Assembly (NCBI GenBank): GCA_964428355.1
Contig: CAYRYU010000027.1
Location: 1 to 64,000 of the forward strand
Length of the DNA: 64,000 nt
Direction: 5' to 3'
DNA from: CAYRYU01 sp964428355
GTDB taxonomy: Bacteria; Muiribacteriota; Ozemobacteria; Ozemobacterales; Ozemobacteraceae
Part shown: positions 1 to 8,403 of the stretch, one piece after another
How the letters are laid out: every line of letters starts with the position of its first letter
Position numbering within the stretch: the stretch's first letter is position 1
Position numbers and translations under genes: made by a program
Notes under the pieces: generated by a model
What the model saw: only the letters and a program-made list of their open reading frames with translations
Databases searched by the model: none
What the model was told of the DNA's origin: nothing

Positions 1-485
1 CTTCCCTCAACACCGTTGGAACGGTCATGGACTCGAACGTCCTGGACGTGAGGAGCTCCTTCCCGACACGGATCACGGACTGCAAGATCGCCTGGTCTGT
101 TGCTGACCCCGCGGTCGTTCCGATCACCGTTGTCGATGACCAGGGGAGGTTTCGGGAGTTCTCTCTCGATGATCAAAAACGCCTTACGGGCGGAGGAATC
201 GTGGCAGGGATTCCCGACGTTTCCGGGGAGGGGCAGATTTTCAGGTTCTCGTGGTGGGGAAAGACCGGGACCTATGTGGTCACTGATTCCGCCCGGAACC
301 GGATCATTGGGATGGACGAAGGGAAAGTGGTCTGGACCCTGGGCGGGGATACGTCCACTTCGGGGTATCAGGGCCGCTTCAACAGGCCATTCGACCTGGT
401 CGATTTCGCCGGGACCGATACCAACAACAACTGGTACATCATTTCCGATCGCGATGGGATCCAGGTCTTCGAGGCAATTCCCTGA
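1..485 (+). CDS. C-terminal part of a beta-propeller-like protein (5' end outside window)
   Basis: The reading frame is open from the first complete codon at base 3 and ends with TGA at 483-485, so only the C-terminus (about 160 residues) is present. The sequence has repeated short beta-strand units with Gly-Gly, Trp and Asp turns (for example WTLGGDTSTSG, FNRPFDLV and WYIISDRDGIQVF), which resembles NHL or arylsulfotransferase-type propeller blades. No catalytic residue can be assigned. It ends 22 bases before the cyclase gene on the same strand, so the two may be co-transcribed. The family assignment is inferred from pattern only. Confidence 0.6.
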   Translation, partial: SLNTVGTVMDSNVLDVRSSFPTRITDCKIAWSVADPAVVPITVVDDQGRFREFSLDDQKRLTGGGIVAGIPDVSGEGQIFRFSWWGKTGTYVVTDSARNRIIGMDEGKVVWTLGGDTSTSGYQGRFNRPFDLVDFAGTDTNNNWYIISDRDGIQVFEAIP

Positions 486-507
486 GGGGGGGGGTGAGTA
501 ACCCGTT

Positions 508-3297
508 TTGAAACAGGAATCGGAGAAGCCCGAAACCGCTTCGCCGACTGAGGCGCACTCCGTGGGGGGTAACTACCGGGCATTGGCAGCGTCGGGGATT
601 GCTGCAATGATTTCCCTGGGGATGCTTCTGATTGGCGGGCTGGAGACACTGGACCAGTATCTCGTCACGATGATCTTCCAGGCGCGGGCACGGGGCCAGG
701 AGGATTTCCAGCCGGACGTTTTCATCGTCCGGAAGGATGACCGGACCTCGAACCTCATCAACCGCAATCCAGGCCGGCGGGAATTCGCTTCGATCATCCG
801 GACCCTTGGACGAAGCCGGGCCGAAGCTCCCAAAACGGACGTCACCAAGACCTGCCGGCTTTTCGAGCTGGAATTGGGGCATTTTGCCGCCGGTGATCCG
901 ATGATCGTCCTTCCTTTCCCGGGAGTCAGGAAAATCGTCGCTTCGGGTACCGGGGCGCAGCTCTTCCATTTTCGCGAGATCGATGCGGTGCGTTTGAGGA
1001 ATTTCCTCGATTTCCCTTTTTCCCTTGCTTCCGGCAGCGTTCTGCAGAGGGCCGAAAACATGTGGCTCAGGGACTTCCTGGGCTTCGATGGAATTCCCGC
1101 GTCGAACAGCGTTTTCGATGTCGCCCGGGATTCCATTTCGGATTCGGACCGGGTCTGCTGGAACCTCGCAAGATCGGTGTTCCTGGTCCAGATCCGGGTG
1201 TTCCCAAAGCCTGGCATTCCCCTTCGGGTCCAGTTCTCACTCCAGGTCGGGCCCCGCGAGGAGGCGATTCCGAAGGCCCTGGTCATCGGGCTGGATTTTC
1301 TTCTCCAGGGCGATGGGAACGAGGACGAGGATTCCCGGTTGATGGATGCGTTGAATACCTCCGAATGTCCCGTCGTCCTCGCCGGCCAGAAAAATGCGGA
1401 ACCGAGGTCAAGTGTGAAGATTCGGACGGACCACGGCCAGGAGGCGGTCGGAGATGCTCTGGGAACGAGGGTGGGGGAGGGAAGGGCAGCGGAAACGCTT
1501 CCGAACGTGAAGTTCCAGCTCCCACGCACCAGGCTCGGTTTCATCAATACCGGTTCGGTGATCAGCAAGGGTTTCCTCGACGGGCTCCCATTGTTCCAGG
1601 AACGCCTGGACGGAAAATCCCTCGCCCCCTCGTTTTCCCTCGCGGTGGCGGTCCTGGCCCTGGATGCCCGCGAAAATGCCGCGTTCCCGGGGAGATTCTG
1701 GACGGCAATGGAAACCGAACTCGAAAGGATCCGGGGTTTGAGAGAAACCGGCGCCTATACCGGGGGGTTCCAGCTTCCGGATCGGTTCATCCCAACGACT
1801 CCCGAGGGTGTCATGAAGATCTGGTTCTTCGGCTCGACGACCTCGGAGAAAGGCTCCGGTCAGGCTTTTCCATCCGCGTCATTCTTCGAGTGCTTCGACG
1901 GGGAGATGGTGGATTTCCTCGAAAAGAGGGTGGGAAGCGAATCCACCCGTGAGATCCTCAGGAAGGGGCGCTGGATAACCTCCGCCAACAAGGTCTATTC
2001 CGGAAAGGCATGCCTGATAGGCCCGTTCGAGATGGGGGACATGGACTTCTACGACTGTCCGCTGAACCTGGCTACTCCGTTCGCCGTTCAGGAGCGGATG
2101 ATCGCCGGGGTTGAGGTCAACGCGAACGCGGTTCAGACGATACTCGGGAAACCCTTCTTGAAACCTCCCCGGACCTGGCATACGGTATCATCCACCCTTG
2201 TGGCGACTCTCGTGTTGGGCTTGATGCTTGGCCGACTGGGGGCTTTCGCGGGAGGGTTCCTGACCCTGGCTTTCCTGGCCGGGGCCGTCGGTCTCGGGGA
2301 TTTCTGCTATCATTCCGCAGGCCAGGTGTTCCGCTTCAGTGCCCTCTTGATCAGCTTTTTCCTGACCTGGTCATTCGGCACCCTCGACTCCTATCTCAGA
2401 CAGAAACAGCGGGCGCAAGCCACCAAGGCCATGTTCCAGCGCTTCGTTTCCGCCGATGTGGTTCAACACATGATCGAACATCCCGAAGCGGTGAAACCCG
2501 GTGGACAGAAGGTTCCCCTGACCATCTTCTTTTCCGACGTGGCAGGCTTCACCTCCATATCGGAAGCCCTTTCCCCGGAAAACCTCGTGATTCTCCTCAA
2601 CGAGTACCTTGGAGCCATGACGAGACTGCTTTTCAAACATGGTGGAACCCTGGACAAGTTCATCGGTGACGCCGTCATGGCGTTCTGGAATCACCCGCGC
2701 CCCCAGCAAGACCATGCCGTTCGGGCATGTCGTTACGCACTGGAAATGCGCGAGAGGATCACCGAGCTCCAGAAAGACTGGGCTTCCCGTGGGCTTCCGA
2801 GAATCTCGGCCCGGGCCGGGATCAACACGGCCGACGTGATCGTCGGGTACATGGGCGCGGAAGAGGTCCAGATGAATTTCACATGCATGGGAGACGGGGT
2901 CAATCTTGCCTCCCGGCTTGAAGGTGCGAACAAGGAATACGGCTCGGACATCATGGTCAGCGGATCAACCTATGAATTGGCCAAGGACTTCTTCACCCTC
3001 CGGTTCCTGGATTTTCTGGCGGTAAAGGGGAAAAAGGAGCCGGTGAAGGTCTATCAGCTGATTTCCGAAAAAGGCCGGGAACCACCCGAATGGGCGGAAC
3101 TTTCAGCGCTGTACTCGAGTGCCCTGGATCTTCACCTTGCGCGGAAATGGGATGAGGCGATAGGCACCTTCTCGCTGATACTGGAGCGTTGGCCCGGCGA
3201 TGGCCCTGCAAAGACCTACCTGGGAAGGTGCCAGGAGTACAAGAGTTCCCCGCCTCCCGAAGATTGGAACGGAAGCTACCACCTGACCCACAAGTGA
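508..3297 (+). CDS. CHASE2-like sensor adenylate cyclase (class IIIb)
   Basis: A 929-residue membrane cyclase predicted to make cAMP from ATP. An N-terminal hydrophobic segment (about 30-50) precedes a large extracytoplasmic region of CHASE2 type. Three membrane segments follow near 555-640, then a cytoplasmic class III cyclase domain at about 665-840 and a short TPR-like tail. Metal-binding Asp677 (FFSDVAGFT) and Asp721 (LDKFIGD), Lys717 and Thr792 for adenine recognition, and the Asn799/Arg803 transition-state pair (GDGVNLASR) are all present, so the enzyme should be active. The Lys/Thr pair is typical of class IIIb. The start is TTG at 508 behind a G-rich ribosome-binding site; no in-frame ATG lies nearby. 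It ends 4 bases from the convergent hydrolase gene. The CHASE2 assignment rests on architecture and is less certain than the cyclase. Confidence 0.88.
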   Translation: MKQESEKPETASPTEAHSVGGNYRALAASGIAAMISLGMLLIGGLETLDQYLVTMIFQARARGQEDFQPDVFIVRKDDRTSNLINRNPGRREFASIIRTLGRSRAEAPKTDVTKTCRLFELELGHFAAGDPMIVLPFPGVRKIVASGTGAQLFHFREIDAVRLRNFLDFPFSLASGSVLQRAENMWLRDFLGFDGIPASNSVFDVARDSISDSDRVCWNLARSVFLVQIRVFPKPGIPLRVQFSLQVGPREEAIPKALVIGLDFLLQGDGNEDEDSRLMDALNTSECPVVLAGQKNAEPRSSVKIRTDHGQEAVGDALGTRVGEGRAAETLPNVKFQLPRTRLGFINTGSVISKGFLDGLPLFQERLDGKSLAPSFSLAVAVLALDARENAAFPGRFWTAMETELERIRGLRETGAYTGGFQLPDRFIPTTPEGVMKIWFFGSTTSEKGSGQAFPSASFFECFDGEMVDFLEKRVGSESTREILRKGRWITSANKVYSGKACLIGPFEMGDMDFYDCPLNLATPFAVQERMIAGVEVNANAVQTILGKPFLKPPRTWHTVSSTLVATLVLGLMLGRLGAFAGGFLTLAFLAGAVGLGDFCYHSAGQVFRFSALLISFFLTWSFGTLDSYLRQKQRAQATKAMFQRFVSADVVQHMIEHPEAVKPGGQKVPLTIFFSDVAGFTSISEALSPENLVILLNEYLGAMTRLLFKHGGTLDKFIGDAVMAFWNHPRPQQDHAVRACRYALEMRERITELQKDWASRGLPRISARAGINTADVIVGYMGAEEVQMNFTCMGDGVNLASRLEGANKEYGSDIMVSGSTYELAKDFFTLRFLDFLAVKGKKEPVKVYQLISEKGREPPEWAELSALYSSALDLHLARKWDEAIGTFSLILERWPGDGPAKTYLGRCQEYKSSPPPEDWNGSYHLTHK

Positions 3298-3301
3298 GGG
3301 A

Positions 3302-4699
3302 TCAGAAGCTTCCCATCATCCGGATTCCTTCCCGGTAGGCATCGACGATCTCCTTGGGGGAAGGGTATTTTCGGCGGGAACGAGGTTTCGGGCTCCCAAC
3401 CATCTGGACGGAAAAATTGGGGGCCGGAGCCTCGATTCCGAGGAGGAAGTTCCTTATCGCGGGGACGACGGTCTCGTTCTGCTCGATGAATCCTCCGTGG
3501 CCCGCACCCTCCAGGACCATCAGGCCGCAGGCAGGGATTCCATCCCTGATCTGGAAGGCATACCTCGCCGGGGTAACCATATCGTGCTTCCCCACGATCA
3601 TCAGGGTGGGAACTCGAATGCTCCCCAGCTTTCGCGTGAGGTCATAGGGGAAGAACGACTGGAGCCCGAGGTCGTTACGGAGGCCGCGGCGGATCCGGAG
3701 AATGCCCGCCTCGAGCCAGGGAAGGTCGTAGGGGGAGCAAGGCGGCTCGTTTGCGAAGGCAGGGATCGCGGCTTCGTCGTGCATCTCGAGTGCCTGGACC
3801 AGGAGCGTCGTGAATACCGGGGTGAAGACGGGGTGATCCCAGTCGAGCTGGGAAACGGGGATGAAGAAACCGGCGGAGGCGAGGCTGTTCATGATCCGGG
3901 ATTGCCCTGTTCTCGCGAGCTCCTCGACCATCATCCCCAGGATCTTCTGGGATTCGAAACGGTAGGTCAGCGGCATGCATCCGCAGAGAAAAATGTTGCG
4001 GTCGAGGGGAATGGGGGGGAAGGTCACGATCCCCCCCTGGTCGATCCTTTGGAGGGTGGTCTGGAAATTGGCCTTGACCCCGGGGATCTCCGTGTCGAGC
4101 AGGTCGATCCCTTCGGAGAAGTTGCGGTGCATGTGAAGGTAGTAGTCGTTGCTCGGGCTCGAATCGTGGACGACGAGTTTGGAAATCGAATCGGGGAACA
4201 TCGTGGCATAGGTCAGGGCAACCATCCCGCCGTAGGATTCCCCAAGGATGGCGATCCGGTCTTTTCCGATGACGGTTTTCCGGAACTCCTCGATGTCCCG
4301 GCAGATGTTCTCCGTCCGGTAGAGGGCGAAATCGGTCTGGTCGGCCATCGAGGATTTCAGGGGATTCGAATGTCCGGTTCCCCGCTGGTCGAAATAATAG
4401 ATGTCGAAATCGCTGCGCAAGGCATCGAACCAGTCTTTTCCGAAACTTCCATCGGGGAACTGGTTGTGGAAGGAGTCATGGGTGAAGCCGGGGCCGCCGT
4501 TGATCAATACTATCGCCTGGGGAACCGGGGAGGTCGAGCGGAGCTTTTCCCAGTACATCTTGATCGTTCTTCCGCCCGGGTTGGAATAGTCCTCGGGAAC
4601 CCTCATCACGCCCCATTTGTGGGTGGTTGTATCCGGAATTCCCGCCCAGCCGGGATTTGCGACCAGGACGAGCCACAGGACGACAAACAGCTTTTTCAT
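3302..4699 (-). CDS. Secreted alpha/beta-hydrolase, proline iminopeptidase/tripeptidyl aminopeptidase-like
   Basis: A 465-residue exported serine hydrolase, predicted to cleave N-terminal residues from peptides. The ATG at 4699 is chosen because it starts a clean signal peptide (MKKLFVVLWLVLVANPGWA) and has AAAGG upstream; a longer frame reaches 4822 but has neither. Family marks are the oxyanion loop NGGPGF, the strand-turn DQRGTGHS, the nucleophile elbow GESYGG (Ser155), the acid Asp373 (GKHDMVTP) and His401 (GAGHGGF). It is a close paralogue of the next gene (5162-6577), so the pair probably arose by tandem duplication. The substrate cannot be read from the sequence. Confidence 0.85.
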   Translation of the reverse strand: MKKLFVVLWLVLVANPGWAGIPDTTTHKWGVMRVPEDYSNPGGRTIKMYWEKLRSTSPVPQAIVLINGGPGFTHDSFHNQFPDGSFGKDWFDALRSDFDIYYFDQRGTGHSNPLKSSMADQTDFALYRTENICRDIEEFRKTVIGKDRIAILGESYGGMVALTYATMFPDSISKLVVHDSSPSNDYYLHMHRNFSEGIDLLDTEIPGVKANFQTTLQRIDQGGIVTFPPIPLDRNIFLCGCMPLTYRFESQKILGMMVEELARTGQSRIMNSLASAGFFIPVSQLDWDHPVFTPVFTTLLVQALEMHDEAAIPAFANEPPCSPYDLPWLEAGILRIRRGLRNDLGLQSFFPYDLTRKLGSIRVPTLMIVGKHDMVTPARYAFQIRDGIPACGLMVLEGAGHGGFIEQNETVVPAIRNFLLGIEAPAPNFSVQMVGSPKPRSRRKYPSPKEIVDAYREGIRMMGSF

Positions 4700-5161
4700 G
4701 CAAGATAATCCTTTTCTGCCGCCGGTGATGGAGAAAAGGCGGATCGTAAGGAGGATCCCCCTGTTCTCTTGGAGAACCACGAAATGATTATAACATTTCC
4801 GGGCGACATGGGAAATCTGCATCAGGGGTTTCCAGGTTGCCCGAATACCCCGGAAGGGGGTTCTACCTTACCTGCGGGCAGGCGGGTGTTCAGATCAAAA
4901 ACGGGATCCCTGACTTCCAGCCGGATCGATCCCTCGTGTTCGATCCAGTCGAAGATATCTATACTGCGAAGGCGACTTCGATCATTAGGGCATTGGGATC
5001 GAGATCGTTATCGGGACTCATGAAGATCAGTGAGATCCAGGATTGACGATCATTCATGCCCGAGAGTGTTCAAAACTGCGAAAGGTCCCGTTCCCTTTGG
5101 GGCCTCTCCGGGTCTTCCGGGTGGCACCCAAACCGAGGGAAAATCCCCGGAAAGAGGACAA
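4700..5161. other. 462-bp intergenic region between the two hydrolase genes
   Basis: No credible gene is seen here: short open frames on the plus strand lack a ribosome-binding site and any family resemblance. It holds a candidate promoter for the downstream minus-strand hydrolase (4787-4795) and small hairpins (CCTGC/GCAGG near 4878; CGAAG/CTTCG near 4968). No U-tract terminator was found after the second hydrolase. Confidence 0.5.
4787..4795 (-). promoter_or_regulatory. Candidate extended -10 promoter for the 4699 hydrolase
   Basis: Read on the minus strand this is TGTTATAAT, a perfect sigma70 -10 hexamer preceded by the TGn extension. A -35 match is poor (TTTCCC 17 bases upstream), as is common for extended -10 promoters. 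Transcription would start near 4780, leaving a leader of about 80 bases to the ATG at 4699. Confidence 0.45.
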
Positions 5162-6577
5162 TCAAAACCAGGGATTCATGCGAACCGCTTCCCGGTAGAC
5201 CTCAACGATTTCAGCTGGGGTGGGGGAGTTCCGCTTTCCTCCTGATTCCCCAGATGTAGTCTCGATGGAAAACCGGGGTTCCGTCGAGGAGGCAGTGCTG
5301 GCTCCCAGGAGGAAGTTCCTGACCTCGGTAACGACCCGGTCGTTTTCCTCGATGAATCCGGCATGGCCCGACTCCTGCAAAACGATCTTCCTCGCGGGGG
5401 ACCCGATCCCCTTCTCGATTATCGAAGCATACTCCACGGGAGCAATCGGGTCATACGCCCCGACGAAAACCAGTGTTGGAACGCGGATTTCCGACAACCG
5501 CGGTGTGACGTCGAACAGGGCTTGGGCCTTCATGCCCAAATCGTTCATCAGGTCCCGGCGCAGCCTGTACTGGGCTCTTTCACTCCATCCCAGGTCGAAA
5601 GGCGCGGTGGGGGATGCATTGGAAATCTGTCCGATCGCGACCTCGTCCTGAAATTCCAGGCCTGAGACGAGGAAAGTGGTGAACAACGTCGCGAACACCG
5701 GGTTATCCCAGCCGATCTGGGAGATTGGGACGATGAAAACGCCTGCAGCGATGAGGTGGTCGAGGATTTCCGAGTGGCCGGTGGCCGCGAGTTCCTTCAG
5801 CATGACCGCCAACGCGGCCTGGCCTTTTCTCGCGTATAGAAAGGGTGAGCAACCGCTCAGGAAGGAGTCCCGGTCGAGTGGAACCGCCGGCGAGGCGGTC
5901 AGGGTGCCGTCCGAGATCCTCTGCAATACTTTCTGGAAATCCGCCTTCAGACCGGGGTGCTTTTCCAAATCGAGCCTTTCGACAAGTCCCGAGAAATTCT
6001 TCGCCAACTCCGTGTAGAAATCGTGGTTTGGGGATGAATCATGGATGATCAGCCTCGAAACCGAGGTCGGGAACATGATGGAATAAGTCTGGGCGATGAG
6101 CCCCCCGTAGGATTCGCCGAAAACCGCGATCCTGTCCTTTCCGATTACCTGTTTGCGGAGCTCCTCGATATCGCGGCAGATGTTTTCCGTTCCATACTGG
6201 TACAAGTCTTCATGGCCCGTTCGCGAACTCTTGAGGGGGCCAGAGTTCCCCGTTCCGCGCTGGTCGAAGTAATAGACGTCGAAATCAGATCGCAGTGCGT
6301 CGAACCAGTCTTTATTGAACCCTCCATCAGTGCCCACATTATGGAAGGAGTCATGGGTGAATCCCGGACCACCATTGATCATCACGATAGCCTGGGCCTC
6401 GGAGGAGAGCGCCGGGAGCTTTTCCCAGTAGATCTCGATCGTGTTCGACCCCGGGTTGGAAAAATTCTCGGGTACCGAGATTTTTCCCCATTTGTAGGTG
6501 TTCAGGTCGGGAATGCCCGCCCAGGAGACTCCGGTGGCGAAGAGAAGGAGGAGCAGGAGGTTTGCCGGTTTTCTCAT
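5162..6577 (-). CDS. Secreted alpha/beta-hydrolase, proline iminopeptidase/tripeptidyl aminopeptidase-like (paralogue)
   Basis: A 471-residue exported peptidase closely matching its neighbour along the whole length. It has a signal peptide (MRKPANLLLLLLFATGVSWA), NGGPGF oxyanion loop, DQRGTGNS, the nucleophile Ser156 in GESYGG, the acid in VGAYDPIAP and the base His in ESGHAGF. The start has a good ribosome-binding site (GGGGAA, 5 bases away). The two copies share the cap-domain layout but differ in the surface segment around residues 80-130, which may mean different substrates. The serpin gene lies upstream on the same strand, so peptidases and a peptidase inhibitor are adjacent, a suggestive but untested link. 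Confidence 0.85.
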   Translation of the reverse strand: MRKPANLLLLLLFATGVSWAGIPDLNTYKWGKISVPENFSNPGSNTIEIYWEKLPALSSEAQAIVMINGGPGFTHDSFHNVGTDGGFNKDWFDALRSDFDVYYFDQRGTGNSGPLKSSRTGHEDLYQYGTENICRDIEELRKQVIGKDRIAVFGESYGGLIAQTYSIMFPTSVSRLIIHDSSPNHDFYTELAKNFSGLVERLDLEKHPGLKADFQKVLQRISDGTLTASPAVPLDRDSFLSGCSPFLYARKGQAALAVMLKELAATGHSEILDHLIAAGVFIVPISQIGWDNPVFATLFTTFLVSGLEFQDEVAIGQISNASPTAPFDLGWSERAQYRLRRDLMNDLGMKAQALFDVTPRLSEIRVPTLVFVGAYDPIAPVEYASIIEKGIGSPARKIVLQESGHAGFIEENDRVVTEVRNFLLGASTASSTEPRFSIETTSGESGGKRNSPTPAEIVEVYREAVRMNPWF

Positions 6578-6803
6578 GAATATTCCCCTTTCCGATTTTT
6601 ACATTCAACGAAGGATTTTCCCCAGACGTTGGGAAACTTTACGGAAGGGGAGAATCCGGCAGGTCCTTGCTGATGGCGCAAGGCACGGATGGCGGGAATC
6701 CCGAAAAAGGGACCTCCTCATCCTGCGGTGTGGGATGACTGATCGCCTTTCGGGGAGGTACGCTCCCGGAAGCCTCCCCGTTACGGTTGGGGAGCGGAAA
6801 AAG

Positions 6804-8117
6804 TCAGGGGTTGGAGACTCGGCCCAGGAAAAGAATCGAACCGGTTGGGCGGTCGCGGATGGCGAAGATGAACGGGTGGTCGCACTCGAACACCTTGTCC
6901 TCCACGGGGGCGGCTGTAAGCCCAACGAGGACCGCCGTTGCGGCGGCGGCTTCGGTTCCCGTCTCGTCGACATTCACGTATGCCTGGTGGATCACTTCGA
7001 GGATCTGGAGGGCGAATTGGGTCGTCATACCCGAAAAGTCGGCTTGATCGGTGAAGGCGAGTCTCATTCCCATGCTTTTCAGCGCACTGGCAAGCGATGT
7101 CGAAAACGTGAACGTGAATTTCGGGATGCCCAGCCTGACCTGGCTCGTTGCGAGTGCCCCCGTGATCTCGCTCCACTTCGTCTTGTCGAAGCCGGCTTCG
7201 AAAGCCGCCAGGGTTCCCGCGGTGGGCAGGATGACGACCATCCCCAATTCCTTGCCGACGTAGGGCATCTCGACCGCCTTCCACCCGGCCCCTTCCGCGT
7301 ATGGGAACGCTTCGGTCTGACGCATCATCCGGACGGATTTCGTTGATCCGTCGGAGAGGGTGAATTGGGTGTCCGTGGTGGCCGAGGTCTGGAACTTGTT
7401 GGCCCAGTCCGCCTTGAAATACACGGCGTTGGTGAGAACGAGCCGGGTCACCCTGAGGGTCTCGTTCAGGCCGGAAGAAAGAAGTTCGGGGATCCGCTGC
7501 TCGGTCATCGCGGAAACCCAGGCGTTGATGGTCTGGCGGGCGGTATCAGGGTCGGTCGCGAAGTCCAGGAGGCGGAGGCCCGCCCCGTAGTTTTGCGCCA
7601 GTATATCGAGAAACTGGGCCAGGAAGGAAACTCCCTTCTGGCCCCAAAGCGCATTCACGATCTTGAGCTTGAATCCACTCGTTCCGCTTCCACGGCTTGC
7701 GAGAGCGAGATCCAGGAAATTGCATGAGGGGTGTATCCGGTCGAAGGGAAGCGTGAACTGGAGAGTGGATGTAATCTCGGCCGCTGTCGTTCCCGAGGCC
7801 CCGGCCTGGGTCATCCCAAGAGCCTGCCAGATGCTGAAGGGCGAAACGAACAGGTTTCCCGGCGCGGCGCGGATCGCCTGGAAGAGATTCAGGGAAAAAG
7901 CCTGCTGCCCTGATGCAATCTCGGTGACGTCGGCGGGATTGACCGCGGGGTTGGTTATCCGGGCGAGGGAGGATTTCACTTCTTCCCCTGCCGCGGGGAT
8001 GACGGGCGCGGGCGAAATTGGGTTTCCCCCGCTTCCTCCACCCCCACCGCACCCAATTAGGAGAGCAGCCAGGAACGCCAGGGCCCCGAACAACATCTTG
8101 ATCTTCATCTTTTCCAT
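6804..8117 (-). CDS. Lipoprotein serpin (serine protease inhibitor, I4 family)
   Basis: A 437-residue protein with a lipoprotein signal peptide ending at LLIGC and a Gly-rich linker, then a complete serpin fold. The start at 8117 is chosen for the GGAG ribosome-binding site 8 bases away; an upstream in-frame ATG at 8132 is less well placed. The C-terminal signature HPFIFAIRD is present. The reactive-loop hinge reads DETGTEAAAATAV, with the small residues at P12-P9 needed for loop insertion, so it should be inhibitory. Counting 17 residues from the hinge Glu puts the scissile bond in a neutral stretch (Gly-Leu-Thr-Ala), suggesting an elastase- or subtilisin-like target rather than a trypsin-like one. 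It is probably anchored to a membrane and protects the envelope. Confidence 0.9.
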   Translation of the reverse strand: MEKMKIKMLFGALAFLAALLIGCGGGGGSGGNPISPAPVIPAAGEEVKSSLARITNPAVNPADVTEIASGQQAFSLNLFQAIRAAPGNLFVSPFSIWQALGMTQAGASGTTAAEITSTLQFTLPFDRIHPSCNFLDLALASRGSGTSGFKLKIVNALWGQKGVSFLAQFLDILAQNYGAGLRLLDFATDPDTARQTINAWVSAMTEQRIPELLSSGLNETLRVTRLVLTNAVYFKADWANKFQTSATTDTQFTLSDGSTKSVRMMRQTEAFPYAEGAGWKAVEMPYVGKELGMVVILPTAGTLAAFEAGFDKTKWSEITGALATSQVRLGIPKFTFTFSTSLASALKSMGMRLAFTDQADFSGMTTQFALQILEVIHQAYVNVDETGTEAAAATAVLVGLTAAPVEDKVFECDHPFIFAIRDRPTGSILFLGRVSNP

Positions 8118-8138
8118 CGTTTTTTCTCCCATTCGCCC

Positions 8139-8162
8139 GAACCCCTTTTCCAAATGGGGTTC
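8139..8162. repeat. Inverted repeat upstream of the serpin gene
   Basis: GAACCCC and GGGGTTC form a 7-bp perfect inverted repeat with a 10-base spacer, 22 bases upstream of the serpin ATG. It could be an operator or an mRNA hairpin. No regulator can be named. Confidence 0.35.
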
Positions 8163-8351
8163 CCGGTCCGTTATCGTCAGGACGTCTTCGTTGATACCGA
8201 AGGTTTGTCCCATCGCTTTCACCGTTTTGATGTTCAAAAGGATACCCTTCCCCGCCGATCGGGTCAATTGAACGGCAGAAACGAAACCCTTTAATGACCG
8301 AGAGTCGGACATTTCCCTTCGGGGGAAGGGAGATTTGGCCGATGCAGGATG

Positions 8352-8372
8352 TTGGATCATCAGAAGATCCAA
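8352..8372. repeat. Inverted repeat upstream of the TPR gene
   Basis: TTGGATC and GATCCAA flank a 7-base spacer, 31 bases before the ATG of the TPR gene at 8404, in the 286-bp divergent region shared with the serpin gene. It is a possible operator or leader hairpin. Confidence 0.35.
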
Positions 8373-8403
8373 AGTGACCACCAATTTTCAGGAGGCAAAG
8401 GCT

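Noticed and set aside
4769..5046. Short plus-strand frames between the two hydrolase genes
   Set aside because: Two overlapping frames without ribosome-binding sites or recognisable sequence.
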